A DNA stretch of 64,000 bases from Myxococcales bacterium (GCA_020633465.1 JACKDN010000004.1:495441-559440), one strand, 5' to 3'. Shown: positions 8,615 to 21,948, counted from the stretch's first letter. A program made the numbers and translations. The notes: generated by a model from the sequence alone, not told the origin.

Positions 8615-9793
8615 TCAGGCTGGAGGCGGCGTGCCCAGCGGCGTCGAGGCCAGCGCGTCGCGCAGCGCGTAGTAGCGCTCGACGATGTCCTGCACGCGGT
8701 CGAGCGGCAGGCCGGGCGCGACGTGTCCCATGACGCCGTCGAGGGTGTCGGCGGCGCAGATGGCGTTGAGGATGGCCTCTTCGGTGGCCTCGACCGTCGC
8801 GCGGTACAGCGGATCGACCTGCGTGTCGCGCAGCAGCTCGACCGAGTAGGGACGCGCCCGGCGCGGCCCCCGCGGCACCCGGTTGGCGGTCGAGAAGGTC
8901 AGGACGATCTCGCCCGAGCCGTGCGCCGCGAACGAGCCGACGCGCCCGATGCCCAGCGCCACCCGCTTGGCGATGCGGTTCAGCTGGTGCGCCGACAGCG
9001 GCGCGTCCGTCGCGGCCACGGCGATGATGCTGCCGTAGGCCCGGCGCCGCTTCTTCAAGGCGGCCAGATCCGGCTCGAGCAGCGCGCCGACCGGGATGCC
9101 GTCCATGCGCAGGTCGGCCAGATGACCGAAGTTGCTCATCACCAGGACGCCCAGGGTGTAGCCACCGTCCGCCTTGGGCAGGCGCCGCGAGCTGGTGCCG
9201 ATGCCGCCGCTGAGGTCGCAGGTGACCATGCCGGTGCCGCCGCCCACGTTGCCCTCGGCCACCTGACCGGTGCGCGCCCCCTCGATGGCCGCCACGACGT
9301 GCTCGGCCTTCACGTGGTGGCCCGCGATGTCGTTCAGCCACGAGTCGTCGCACTCGCCCACCAGCGGGATGACCACGTCGTGCTCGTCGCCGATGCCCGG
9401 ATAGCGATCGACCATCCAGCGCACGCACGCGTTGCTGGCGGTGCCCACCGACAGCGTGTTGGTCAGCAGGATGGGGGTCTCGATCAGGCCCCACTCGGCC
9501 ACCTGCGTCAGGCCGGACACCTCGCCGGCGCCGTTGAGCACGAAGTGGCCGCCCATCACGCGCTCGTGGAACGGATCCTCGACGCCCGGGATGATGGCGG
9601 TGACGCCGGTGCGGACCGGGCCGCCCCCCTTGCGCCGCGCGCGCAGGGCCTTGCCCTCGATGAGGGTGGTGTGGCCCACGCGCACGCCGACGACGTCGGT
9701 GATGGCGTTGTGGGGGCCCGGCGCGAAGCGCCCGACGCGCAGGCCCAGCTGGCGGGCCCGGCGGCGGCCGCCCGTCGAGACAGTGGGGCTCAT
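8615..9793 (-). CDS. P1-family (DmpA/S58-type) N-terminal-nucleophile peptidase
   Basis: A 392-residue protein matching the DmpA / peptidase S58 family, which self-cleaves before a Ser to create a new N-terminal nucleophile and acts as an aminopeptidase or amidase. The N-terminus has the family opening GPHNAITDVVGVRVGH (residues 26-41); NTLSVGTASN (112-121) and GNVGGGTGM (181-189) follow. The predicted processing site is Gly254-Ser255 in AYGSIIAVAATDAPL, followed by HQLNRIAKR. No signal peptide is apparent, so it is probably cytosolic. It starts one base after the stop codon region of the beta-barrel gene at 9795, so the two form an operon. The substrate is not known. Confidence 0.9.
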   Translation of the reverse strand: MSPTVSTGGRRRARQLGLRVGRFAPGPHNAITDVVGVRVGHTTLIEGKALRARRKGGGPVRTGVTAIIPGVEDPFHERVMGGHFVLNGAGEVSGLTQVAEWGLIETPILLTNTLSVGTASNACVRWMVDRYPGIGDEHDVVIPLVGECDDSWLNDIAGHHVKAEHVVAAIEGARTGQVAEGNVGGGTGMVTCDLSGGIGTSSRRLPKADGGYTLGVLVMSNFGHLADLRMDGIPVGALLEPDLAALKKRRRAYGSIIAVAATDAPLSAHQLNRIAKRVALGIGRVGSFAAHGSGEIVLTFSTANRVPRGPRRARPYSVELLRDTQVDPLYRATVEATEEAILNAICAADTLDGVMGHVAPGLPLDRVQDIVERYYALRDALASTPLGTPPPA

Positions 9794-9794
9794 C

Positions 9795-10583
9795 TCAGAA
9801 GTGCACCTGGCCCACGATGTAGAAGGCGCGGTTGAAGGTCTGGTCCTCGTCGTGGACGTTCACCCCGTCCGCGTCGTGATCGACGATGTCGGCGAAGCCG
9901 TGGCTGTAGGTCAGCGCGACCGCGCTCGCCAGCGTACGGGTCATCGGGAACCAGGCGCCGACGCTGACGTTCATGCCGTAGTCGAAGGTCGAGAACCGAT
10001 CCTCGAGCTCCTTCTTCTTGTCGCCGCCGACCCGCACCTCTTTGTCGATCAGGGCGCCGAGGTAGGCGCCGATGTTGATGTACGGGGTCACGGTGCGCGA
10101 GGCCTGGAAGTGCACGCCCACCTCGAGGGGCACCTCGATGTAGCGCAGGGTGGCGGTCGTCGTCTTGCCGCCGGCCTCGGTGGCGAAGCCGCGCCCGTGG
10201 TACTGCGCGCCGACGCGGTAGTGCAGGAACTGATTGAGCGCCTTGTCGTAGACGACGCCCGCCACGCCGCCCAGCTCGGTCTCGTAGTCGGCCTCCGTCG
10301 CTTCGCTGCGGTGGTCGTCGCTGGCCCAGGCGAACGTGGCGCCCAGCCGCACGCCGACGGTGCCCCGGTTGATCAAGGTCTGCTGCGTGGGCGCCGCGCG
10401 CTTCGAGGGCCGGCGCGCGCGCGGCTTGCTCTTGGGCTTGGCCTTCGGCTTGCGGCGCGGCTTGCGCACGGCGCAGGCGTCGGCGGCCGGCGCGGCGACG
10501 GGATCGCCGCCGGGCGCGGCCGCGGCGACGGCCGGCATCGCCAGGCACAGGGCGAGGAGGACGGAGCTGCAGGTTCGGGTCAT
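9795..10583 (-). CDS. Outer-membrane beta-barrel protein with basic N-terminal linker
   Basis: A 262-residue protein. The ATG at 10583 was chosen because GGGAGAA sits just upstream and a signal peptide follows at once (SSVLLALCLAMPAVAAAA). After cleavage comes an unusual Lys/Arg/Pro-rich segment (RKPRRKPKAKPKSKPRARR). The rest consists of amphipathic strands: GTVGVRLGATFAWAS, LEVGVHFQASRTVTPYINIGAY, GMNVSVGAWFPM. The terminal Phe (IVGQVHF) is typical of outer-membrane barrels. The basic stretch may contact LPS or peptidoglycan; that is inference. It is first in a two-gene operon with the P1-family peptidase, whose start codon is 2 bases from this stop. Confidence 0.6.
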   Translation of the reverse strand: MTRTCSSVLLALCLAMPAVAAAAPGGDPVAAPAADACAVRKPRRKPKAKPKSKPRARRPSKRAAPTQQTLINRGTVGVRLGATFAWASDDHRSEATEADYETELGGVAGVVYDKALNQFLHYRVGAQYHGRGFATEAGGKTTTATLRYIEVPLEVGVHFQASRTVTPYINIGAYLGALIDKEVRVGGDKKKELEDRFSTFDYGMNVSVGAWFPMTRTLASAVALTYSHGFADIVDHDADGVNVHDEDQTFNRAFYIVGQVHF

Positions 10584-10734
10584 CGGGTTCTCCCGGGGTG
10601 ACTCGGGCGCTGGGGGCATCAGGGCCGCTAGCATGGGCCCAGCACCGGTGGTTGACAAGTGGGGCGGCGGGAAGACGAGACGGCGGCCACCTTGTTCAGG
10701 CTCGTGTGCGTCCGCGAACCCGGGCCCCGGCTTG

Positions 10735-10743
10735 TGGTATCAA
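10735..10743 (+). promoter_or_regulatory. Possible extended -10 promoter for the prc gene
   Basis: TGG followed by TATCAA (10738-10743) resembles an extended -10 element 37 bp before the prc ATG. There is no clear -35 box. It is tentative. Confidence 0.25.
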
Positions 10744-10779
10744 CGAAGTGCGACGCCCCGCTGTCACCCCGAGGTCCCC

Positions 10780-12714
10780 ATGAACCGTGCGCTGCTCGCC
10801 CTGCTGCTCGTCCCGCTGGCCGTCTTCGAGGCCCGCGCCGACAACACCCTGTCCTGCCCCACGCTGCCGTCGTTGATGGAGCGCTACGTCGAGCTGCACG
10901 TCGGCCAGCGCAAGACCGACGACGCGCTGATCGACCGCGCGATCGACCGCTACGTCGAGCGGCTCGATCCGTCGAAGACCCTCTTCCTCGCCAGCGAGAT
11001 CCGCGAGGTGCGCACGCGCCTGCGGCGGTTCATGTCCGAGGTGAAGGCGGGCGACTGCTCGGCCCTCGACAGCCTCAAGGGCATGCAGCTCGAGCGGCAG
11101 AAGGAGACCGAGGCGTGGTTCCGCAAGGCGCTGGCCGACGCCAAGCTGACCATCGACGAGACGGTCAGCCTGAAGGTCGACCCCGACGATCGGAAGCACC
11201 CCGAGACAGCCGCCGAGCGCGACGAGCTGCGCCGCAAGCTGATGCACTTCCAGCTGGCCAACTACGTGACCGCGGGCACCGAGCTGGCCGAGGCGAAGAA
11301 GCGGCTGGTGCACCGCTACGAGCTGATCACCCGGCGCATCGCCGAGCAGTCGCCGGCGGACATCTACTCCAACTTCCTCGACGCCTTCGCCAACGGCCTC
11401 GACCCCCACACCAGCTACTTCTCGGCCGAGGCGCTCGAGGACTTCCGCATCAGCATGAACCTGTCGCTCGAGGGCATCGGGGCGGTGCTCAGCAGCGACG
11501 ACGGCTACACCGTGGTGCAGGAGGTCGTGCCGGGCGGGGCGGCCGATCGCGAGGGCACGCTGCGCGAGAAGGACCGCATCATCGCGGTCAGCCAGGGCGA
11601 GGCGGGCGAGCCCACCGACGTGATCGACATGGCGCTGCGCGACGTGGTGCGGCTGATCCGCGGCAAGAAGGGCACCGAGGTCAAGCTGACCGTGCTGCGC
11701 AAGACGCCGAAGCCGCGCACGCTGAACATCATGATCACGCGCGACAAGATCGATCTGTCCGAGCAGGCCGCCAAGCTGCGCATCGAAGAGGTCGAGGCGG
11801 ACGGCCGCAAGGTGAAGCTGGGCGTGCTCGACCTGCCCTCGTTCTACGGCGGGCGCGGGCCGGACGCGCGGCGCTGCACCGACGACGTGCGCAAGCTGCT
11901 GCGCGACGCCAAGAAGCAGGGCGTCGAGGGCCTGGTGCTCGACCTGTCGCGCAACTCGGGCGGCCTCTTGACCGCCGCGGTCGACATCTCGGGCATGTTC
12001 CTGCGCACGGGCCCGATGGTGGCCATCGACGGGCCCGACACCCCCTCGCAGGAGCTGACCGACGACGACGAGGGCGTCGAGTGGAGCGGCCCGCTGGTGG
12101 TGCTGACGTCGGCCCTCAGCGCCTCGGCCTCGGAGATCCTGGCCGGCGCCATCAAGGACTACCGCCGCGGCGTCGTGGTGGGCGACGAGCGCACCTTCGG
12201 CAAGGGCACGGTGCAGAACGTGGTCAACCTGCCGGTGGGCTTCGGCGCGCTGAAGGTGACGACCGCCATGTTCTTCCGGCCCAGCGGCGCGTCGACGCAG
12301 TCGGCCGGCGTGGACGCCGACATCGTCGTGCCCTCGGGCATCGACCTCGACACCTTCGGCGAGCGCCACCAGGCCGGCGCGCTGGCCACCCGCACCATCC
12401 CGCGCTTCGCCAGCAAGGCGGCCAACGGCGGCTGGAAGGCGGTGATGCCGGACGCCATCAAGGCCCTCGCCGCGCGCTCGGCCGTGCGCCTGGCCAAGAA
12501 CCCCGAGTTCGCCAAGGTGCGCGAGCGGCTGGAGAAGGCGCGCAAGAACGACGGCGAGGTCAAGGTGGCCGAGCTCTTGAGCGACAAGGACAAGGACGAG
12601 GACGACGAGGATCACAAGGACAAGGAGAAGCTGTCGCCGCAGGCCAAGGAGGCGCTGCACGTGCTGGCCGACTTGGTCATCGGCGCGGGCACCCTCGAGG
12701 CCAAGAACCGCTGA
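10780..12714 (+). CDS. prc: Tail-specific (carboxy-terminal processing) protease Prc
   Basis: A 644-residue periplasmic serine protease of the Prc/Tsp type, which degrades proteins from their C-termini and trims envelope proteins. A signal peptide (ALLALLLVPLAVFEARA) is followed by the helical N-terminal domain (FLDAFANGLDPHTSYFSAE near residues 200-220) and a PDZ domain (about 235-320, with EGIGAVLSSDDGYTVVQEV). The S41 protease core shows the nucleophile motif SASASEILAG (about 447-456) and the general-base Lys475 in RTFGKGTVQ. Length is near E. coli Prc (682). A highly charged Lys/Asp/Glu run (KDKDEDDEDHKDKEK) near the C-terminus is unusual. The start is the ATG that opens the signal peptide. 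Confidence 0.95.
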   Translation: MNRALLALLLVPLAVFEARADNTLSCPTLPSLMERYVELHVGQRKTDDALIDRAIDRYVERLDPSKTLFLASEIREVRTRLRRFMSEVKAGDCSALDSLKGMQLERQKETEAWFRKALADAKLTIDETVSLKVDPDDRKHPETAAERDELRRKLMHFQLANYVTAGTELAEAKKRLVHRYELITRRIAEQSPADIYSNFLDAFANGLDPHTSYFSAEALEDFRISMNLSLEGIGAVLSSDDGYTVVQEVVPGGAADREGTLREKDRIIAVSQGEAGEPTDVIDMALRDVVRLIRGKKGTEVKLTVLRKTPKPRTLNIMITRDKIDLSEQAAKLRIEEVEADGRKVKLGVLDLPSFYGGRGPDARRCTDDVRKLLRDAKKQGVEGLVLDLSRNSGGLLTAAVDISGMFLRTGPMVAIDGPDTPSQELTDDDEGVEWSGPLVVLTSALSASASEILAGAIKDYRRGVVVGDERTFGKGTVQNVVNLPVGFGALKVTTAMFFRPSGASTQSAGVDADIVVPSGIDLDTFGERHQAGALATRTIPRFASKAANGGWKAVMPDAIKALAARSAVRLAKNPEFAKVRERLEKARKNDGEVKVAELLSDKDKDEDDEDHKDKEKLSPQAKEALHVLADLVIGAGTLEAKNR

Positions 12715-12761
12715 CCCCCGCCCTTCTGGTAGCATGCGCGCCGCCGAACCCCGGAGGCGCC

Positions 12762-14345
12762 ATGCGAAGCCTGCTCTCCCTTCTCTTGCCCTGCGCGCTC
12801 GCGCTGCCCCTGGTCGCCTGCGACGACGACGACGGCGGTGACGCGCCCACCGACGCGCTGCCGCGGCGCGACACCAGCCTGCCGCCCACCAGCGACGCCG
12901 GCATCGACCTGCCGGACATGCGGCCCAACGCGCGCATCGACGCCGCGCCCCGGTCCGACGCCGCGCCGCCGATCGACGCCGCGCCGGCCGTCGACGCCGG
13001 GCCCGACGCCGCGCCCGCGCTGGACGCCGCACCGGTCGAGCCCGACGCAGCGCCCGTCGAGCCCGACGCCGCGCCCGTCGAGCCCGACGCCGCGCCCGTC
13101 GAGCCCGACGCCGCGCCCCCCGAGCCCGACGCCGCCCCGCCGCCCGAGGGCCCGGCGTTCTACCCGGCCAACCGCCTGGTGTCGCCGATCACCCCGCACG
13201 TCGTGGCCAACCTCGAGGCCATCCGCGACCGCGCCCAGCGCGCCGACGACGTCTTCGCCAAGGTGGGCGCGTCGTCGACGGTCAGCACCAGCTTCATGCG
13301 CTGTTTCGCGGGCGAGCACGTCGATCTCGCCGGCGACGACGCGCTGCAGACCACCATCGACCACTTCCTGGGCGGCGACGCCGGCGGCGCCGATCCCTAC
13401 ACCCGCGACAGCGAGGCCGCCGTCGTCGGCTGGAGCGCGCGGAACGTCATCGACGGCGATCCCTCGGCCCTCGAGATCGAGCTCGGCGCGATCAACCCGC
13501 GCTTCGCCCTGGTGATGTACGGCACCAACGACATCCAGAACCGCAACATCGACCGCTACGCCGACGCGCTGCTGACGCTGACCGACCAGCTGATCGCCTT
13601 CGGCACCATCCCCATCCTCAGCTCGATCATGCCGCGCGACGACGACGCCGAGGCCGATCTGCTGGTGCCCGCCTACAACGCCGTCGTCCGCGGCGTCGCG
13701 CAGGCGCGCCAGGTGCCCTTCGTCGACCTGCACCAGGCCCTGCTGCCCCTGCCCGACCACGGCCTGGGCCCCGACCGCCTGCACTCGAGCGCCTACACGA
13801 CCGAGGCCGGCGTGCGCCCCTGCGTCTTCACCGACGACGGCCTGCAGCACGGCTACAACTGGCGCAACCTGCTGTCGATCACCGCGCTGCACCTGCTGGT
13901 CGAGACGGTCATCCTCGGCGGCGAGGCGCCCGATCCGCCTCAGCCGCCCCGCGACTACGCCGGCGGCCCCGACGATCCCATCCGCATCACCGCCCTGCCC
14001 TTCACGGATCTGCGCGACACCACCGCGTCGCCCTTCCGCAACCTGGACGCCTACCCCGGCTGCGAGGCCGACCAGGACGAGTCCGGCCCCGAGTACGTCT
14101 ACCGCCTGGATCTCGCGCGCCCCACGACCATCCGCGCCTACGTGATGGACCGCGGCACCGTCGACATCGACGTGCACCTGATGGGCGATCCCACCGACGC
14201 CGCCACCTGCCTCGACCGCGCGCACACCGGCATCATCGCCAGCCTCGAGGCCGGCACCTGGTACTTCGTGCTCGACACCTTCGTCAGCGCCGCCAACGGC
14301 GAGCTGCCCGGCGAGTACCTGTTCGTGGTGGTCGAGGAGCGCTGA
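12762..14345 (+). CDS. Lipoprotein with SGNH-hydrolase and beta-sandwich domains
   Basis: A 527-residue protein with lipobox LVAC (Cys20) and a GGAGG ribosome binding site. An acidic, Ala/Pro/Asp-rich linker with EPDAAPV repeats spans residues about 30-130. The next domain resembles SGNH/GDSL esterases: VGASSTVS (168-175) at the block I position, though GDS is replaced by GAS; GTND (254-257) at block III; and PDRLH (Asp338, His341) as the catalytic Asp-x-x-His. The C-terminal part (about 400-525) resembles a pre-peptidase beta-sandwich (YRLDLARPTTIRAYV, GTWYFVLDTF). It is probably a surface or periplasmic esterase acting on a carbohydrate ester. The altered block I Asp leaves activity uncertain. 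Confidence 0.75.
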   Translation: MRSLLSLLLPCALALPLVACDDDDGGDAPTDALPRRDTSLPPTSDAGIDLPDMRPNARIDAAPRSDAAPPIDAAPAVDAGPDAAPALDAAPVEPDAAPVEPDAAPVEPDAAPVEPDAAPPEPDAAPPPEGPAFYPANRLVSPITPHVVANLEAIRDRAQRADDVFAKVGASSTVSTSFMRCFAGEHVDLAGDDALQTTIDHFLGGDAGGADPYTRDSEAAVVGWSARNVIDGDPSALEIELGAINPRFALVMYGTNDIQNRNIDRYADALLTLTDQLIAFGTIPILSSIMPRDDDAEADLLVPAYNAVVRGVAQARQVPFVDLHQALLPLPDHGLGPDRLHSSAYTTEAGVRPCVFTDDGLQHGYNWRNLLSITALHLLVETVILGGEAPDPPQPPRDYAGGPDDPIRITALPFTDLRDTTASPFRNLDAYPGCEADQDESGPEYVYRLDLARPTTIRAYVMDRGTVDIDVHLMGDPTDAATCLDRAHTGIIASLEAGTWYFVLDTFVSAANGELPGEYLFVVVEER

Positions 14346-14362
14346 GGCGCGCGGGCCCGGGC

Positions 14363-15082
14363 TCAGCCCGGCAGCGTGGTCTGCGACTCGAGGAAGGGCT
14401 CGAACAGGTAGCGGATCTCCTCGAGGCTGTCCTCGATCGTGTCGGGCATCGCCTTCGAGAAGAGATCCAACAAGATCAAGGCGTTGAGGCTCGAGTCCTT
14501 GGTCACCGCCTGCCACAGCCGCTTCGCCACGTGCGTGTTGACCACGTGGATGCGCTGGTAGGCGTCGACCAGCCCCTGCAGGTCGAAGTCGAAGATGGCG
14601 CCGCGGCGGCGGCGGAAGTACTGGGCCAGCAGGTAGGTGCTGGTGGCCCGGTAGATCGTCTCCTCCTCACTGGCCAGCGGCAGGTGGAAGCGCGCCATCG
14701 GGCGGAAGAACGTCGTGTGCGGGCAGCCCGAGGTCGCGATCACCAGCCCCATCAACGACGCGACGCCCCGCTGCACCGTGGTCGACGCCCGCGTCGTGCG
14801 CTCGGGCGTCTCGACCTCGACCTCCATCTCCTCGTAGCTCGCGACGTCCTTGCACAGCTTGACCAGGTCGACCAACGACAGGGCCAGCGGGCAATACGGG
14901 TGCTGGTCCTCCTTCAGCGGGCAGTTGCTGCACTGCTCGCAGCCCAGCTCGGTCCACTCGGGCGGCTCGACCGGCGGGCGGTTGCGCAGGGCCAGGGTGC
15001 GGGCGTCGAGCTCGACGGCCATCTCGTGACGAGCGCCGTCGGCGAAGGACAGGCGGTAGGTGATGCGCTGCGTGTCGGCCAT
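14363..15082 (-). CDS. Hypothetical protein with N-terminal Cys cluster
   Basis: A 239-residue soluble protein; no family was recognised with confidence. The N-terminus (ITYRLSFADGARHEMAVELD) suggests a short beta domain. It is followed by a cluster GCEQCSNCPLKEDQHPYCPLA (five Cys and one His, residues about 47-66) and a later SGCPHTTFFRPMARFHLP; together these could bind zinc or an iron-sulfur cluster. The remainder is helical, with no signal peptide or membrane segment. Similar proteins occur as uncharacterised DUF families in environmental proteobacteria; the exact DUF was not established. It is convergent with the SGNH lipoprotein gene (17-bp gap). Confidence 0.65.
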   Translation of the reverse strand: MADTQRITYRLSFADGARHEMAVELDARTLALRNRPPVEPPEWTELGCEQCSNCPLKEDQHPYCPLALSLVDLVKLCKDVASYEEMEVEVETPERTTRASTTVQRGVASLMGLVIATSGCPHTTFFRPMARFHLPLASEEETIYRATSTYLLAQYFRRRRGAIFDFDLQGLVDAYQRIHVVNTHVAKRLWQAVTKDSSLNALILLDLFSKAMPDTIEDSLEEIRYLFEPFLESQTTLPG

Positions 15083-15160
15083 GCTCCGGCAATACGTCTG
15101 CCGGCCGGCCGGACTTGAGGGCGGCGCGGCCGTGGGTGCCGGCCGCCCCGCGGGGGTGGG

Positions 15161-18085
15161 TCAGCGCCGGCGGCGGCGCAGCGCCGGGGCCAGCAGCAGC
15201 AGCAGCATCGCCACCGGCGCCGGGTGACCCGACTCGTTGGCGTCGCAGGCGCAGGACGTGTCGCTGCCGCCGCCCGTCTCGTCCGCCCCCACCGGCGGGG
15301 CCTCGCCGCCCATGCCGCCGAAGCCGCTGATGCCGCCGTCGAAGCCCGGCGTGCCGCCGAAGCCGGGCTCGCCGCCGGCGCCGGGCGCGCCGCCCATGCC
15401 CGGCGCGCCGCCCATGCCGGGCTCGCCGCCCATGCCGGGATCCACCCAGTCGGCGACGCACTGCGCCAGCCCGTCCTCGTCCACCACGCACGCCTCGCCG
15501 CGCGCGCACTCGACGCCCGCGCACGGATCGCGGTCGCAGAACCCGTCGAGGCAGGCCTGCCCGTCGTCGCAGGTGACGCCGTCGCAGGGATCGGCCACGC
15601 ACTGCCCGTCGCTGCACGCCTGCCCGTCGGGGCAGCTGATCTGCGCGCAGGGCGACGCGCTGCAGCGGCCGTCGCGGCACACCTCGTCCAGCGGGCAGCT
15701 GATCGGCGCGCAGCTGCCGACGCACACCCCGTCGCGGCAGAACTCACCCTCGTTGCAGAACAGGCTGGCGCAGGGATCGGGCTCGCACACGCCGTCGTCG
15801 CCGCAGCGCTCGCCCGCGCGGCACCCGGTCTGCGCGCAGTGGTCGTCCTTGCACCCGCCGTCGACGCACACCTGCCCGTCGGGGCAGCTGACGTCGGCGC
15901 AGCGGTCGATGCAGATGCCGTTGTCGCACACGGTGCCTTCGGCGCACTCGGTCACGTCGCAGGGATCGATGCACACGCCCTGCACGCACACGCGGTTGCG
16001 GGCGCACTCGTTGTTGGCGCAGGGATCGTTGCACCGCCCGTACAGGCACACCTGCGCGTCCGGACACATGGGATCCTCGTCGATGGTGCCGTCGCAGTCG
16101 TCGTCCTCGCCGTCGCAGCCGTCGGACGGCAGCGTGCCGCACAGGCCGCACGCGTTGCGCACGCCCTCGTCGATGGTGCCGTCGCAGTCGTTGTCCAGCC
16201 CGTCGCACACCTCGGCCACCGGCTCCTCGTCGGCGTTGCAGGCCAGGCGCCCGTCGAGGCACAGCGACCGGCCCGCCGCGCAGATGCCCGGCTCGCCGGT
16301 GGCGCAGCGCTCACCCAGCCCGGCGGCGTCCTCGTCGATGGTGCCGTCGCAGTCGTTGTCCAGCCCGTCGCAGATCTCGTCGGTGGCCACCGCCGACGGC
16401 ATGCAGACGTAGCGCCCGCCGTCGCACACCTCGACGCCCTGCCCGCAGGCGCCCGGCACGTCCGCCATGCACGCGCCGCCCTGCGGCACGTCCTCGTCCA
16501 CCCGGCCGTCGCAGTCGTTGTCGACCGCGTCGCAGGCCTCGGGCAGCGGCTGCCCGTTGCAGGTGTCGCAGGCGTCGCCGATGCCGTCGCCGTCCTGATC
16601 ACCCTGATCGGGGTTGTCGTCCAGCGCGCAGTTGTCGCAGGCGTTGCCCACGCCGTCGCCGTCGCCGTCGGCCTGGTCGGCGTTCACCGCCGCCGGGCAG
16701 TTGTCGCAGGCGTCGCCGCGCCCGTCCCCGTCGCTGTCGCGGTTCTCGGGATCCGGCGAGTCGGGGCAGGGATCGCACGCGTCGCCCAGGCCGTCCTGAT
16801 CGCGATCGGCCTGATCCGGGTTGGCCAGCTGCGGGCAGTTGTCGTCGCCGTCGCACAGGCCGTCCTCGTCGGCGTCGGGGCAGCCGCCGCCCACCGACCG
16901 CTCGAGCACCAGCAGCGCATAGGACTGCGCCGAGTACTGGTTCCAGGTGCTGTGCCCGCCGGGCGGCTGGAACTGCCCGTTGCCGTCCTGCTGAGTCATC
17001 AGCGTATAGGCGTAGTCGAAGTACCACCGCGCGGGCTCGCTGACGTCGGCGTAGTACCCCGGCCCCTCGTTGCCGTGCCGCACCCGCGGCGCGCTGTTGG
17101 GATCCACGTGGGTCTGGCGCCCGTTGAAGGCGGGCGCCTGCGGCGCGGGCAGCGTGCCCAGATCCTCGGTGCTCAGGTTGCCCGCGTTGGGCGCCAGACC
17201 GGCGTCCTCGAGGAAGGTGTAGGCCTTGGCCGACGACCACAGGTAGTAGAAGTAGCTCTGGGTCCAGCTGCCGTTCGCGCCGCTGGTCGACGTGTAGCTG
17301 TAGCGGTTGTACAGCCACCGCAGGTAAGCCTGGATGTTGGCGTTGTTGATGTCACCGCCGCCGATGATCTGGCTCCACAGGCCCGACGCCGTCTGCTGAT
17401 AGCTGTTGGCCGCGCCGGCCGTGTAGCCGTGCCCCTTCTCGTTGGGGTGCAGGCCGTCGCCGCTGCCGTTGTTCGCGTAGGCCTGCGCGGTCAGCGCGGT
17501 CATCTGGTTCAGCCGCGCCAGCCGGTTCGCGTCCCCGCCGCCCGGGGCCGCGTAGATCGCGCGCGCCGCCGCCAGGCCCGCCATCACCAGCTGGGTGGTC
17601 GACGAGTCCTGCCGCCCGCCGCTGCGATAGTCCCAGTACCCATGCCCGCCCTGGTTCTGCGACACCCGGTCGAAGCAGGCGTTCAGCGCGGCCAGCGCGC
17701 CGGCCTGGTTCGGCCCGCCGGTGCGCAGGTACAGCGACAGGGCCATCATGTCGGCGCCGTCGCGGTAGGCGTAGAAGGTCTGCGCCGGCGCCCGCGCGAT
17801 GATGTAGTCCATGATCGCGGCGATGCGCTGCTGGTCGGCCGGGCTGGCGTTGGCGTAGCCCTGCGGCTCGGCGTCCTGATCGGCGCTCTCGCGCTTCTCG
17901 AGCAGCGCCAGCGCCGCCAGGCCCGCCCCGTCGCCGGCGGCGCTGGGGTTCGCGAACACCCCCCGCCCCTCCAGCCAGGTCAGGCCCAGGTCGATGGACG
18001 TGGCGACGTCCCGGCTGAAGTTGGTCACCTGCGCCGCGGCGGGCGCCGCCAGCAGAGCACACAACAGGACACCCAACGCGCGCAT
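15161..18085 (-). CDS. Secreted multidomain protein: alpha-toroid, TSP3, MopE-like and Cys-rich repeats with C-terminal anchor
   Basis: A 974-residue protein. The start at 18085 follows GGGGAGG and opens a signal peptide (MRALGVLLCALLAAPAAAQ). Residues about 20-390 contain helical repeats of the prenyltransferase/terpenoid-cyclase alpha-toroid type (GLAALALLEK, YWDYRSGG, STTQLVMAGLAAA). Residues about 398-515 hold calcium-binding thrombospondin type 3 repeats (DADEDGLCDGDDNCP). Residues about 517-690 have four MopE-type motifs (CDGLDNDCDGTIDE). Residues about 690-895 carry repeated C-x-DGQVC-x-DG-x-C units. Then comes a GMGGAPGMGG linker. The tail has a Cys pair, a hydrophobic helix (APVAMLLLLLAPAL) and an RRRRR end, which resembles MYXO-CTERM-type sorting signals. 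It is likely surface-anchored; function unknown. Confidence 0.85.
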   Translation of the reverse strand: MRALGVLLCALLAAPAAAQVTNFSRDVATSIDLGLTWLEGRGVFANPSAAGDGAGLAALALLEKRESADQDAEPQGYANASPADQQRIAAIMDYIIARAPAQTFYAYRDGADMMALSLYLRTGGPNQAGALAALNACFDRVSQNQGGHGYWDYRSGGRQDSSTTQLVMAGLAAARAIYAAPGGGDANRLARLNQMTALTAQAYANNGSGDGLHPNEKGHGYTAGAANSYQQTASGLWSQIIGGGDINNANIQAYLRWLYNRYSYTSTSGANGSWTQSYFYYLWSSAKAYTFLEDAGLAPNAGNLSTEDLGTLPAPQAPAFNGRQTHVDPNSAPRVRHGNEGPGYYADVSEPARWYFDYAYTLMTQQDGNGQFQPPGGHSTWNQYSAQSYALLVLERSVGGGCPDADEDGLCDGDDNCPQLANPDQADRDQDGLGDACDPCPDSPDPENRDSDGDGRGDACDNCPAAVNADQADGDGDGVGNACDNCALDDNPDQGDQDGDGIGDACDTCNGQPLPEACDAVDNDCDGRVDEDVPQGGACMADVPGACGQGVEVCDGGRYVCMPSAVATDEICDGLDNDCDGTIDEDAAGLGERCATGEPGICAAGRSLCLDGRLACNADEEPVAEVCDGLDNDCDGTIDEGVRNACGLCGTLPSDGCDGEDDDCDGTIDEDPMCPDAQVCLYGRCNDPCANNECARNRVCVQGVCIDPCDVTECAEGTVCDNGICIDRCADVSCPDGQVCVDGGCKDDHCAQTGCRAGERCGDDGVCEPDPCASLFCNEGEFCRDGVCVGSCAPISCPLDEVCRDGRCSASPCAQISCPDGQACSDGQCVADPCDGVTCDDGQACLDGFCDRDPCAGVECARGEACVVDEDGLAQCVADWVDPGMGGEPGMGGAPGMGGAPGAGGEPGFGGTPGFDGGISGFGGMGGEAPPVGADETGGGSDTSCACDANESGHPAPVAMLLLLLAPALRRRRR

Positions 18086-18237
18086 GGAACCTCCCCTGGG
18101 GCGTGGTGGCCCTTGAATGTCCGTGATCCTACGGATTGCGGTCAACCGCCGTGCGCCGCGCAGCGCCAGCGGCCGGCGCGCGAGAGGCACCCGGCAGCCG
18201 TCGCGTGGCCCACGCGCAGCCGCCGAGGGAAGGCAGC

Positions 18238-21888
<3,651 letters not shown>

Positions 21889-21912
21889 GGCGGCCTCTTT
21901 ATCCGTTGATTT

Positions 21913-21928
21913 GGATGATCGGATGATG
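21913..21928. promoter_or_regulatory. 8-bp tandem repeat upstream of metH
   Basis: GGATGATC is followed directly by GGATGATG in an unusually AT-rich patch of the 60-bp gap between the TrmB-family gene and metH. It could be an operator or part of a promoter; no regulator is known. Confidence 0.25.
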
Positions 21929-21948
21929 CGCCCGCCCGGTCGGTCGCG

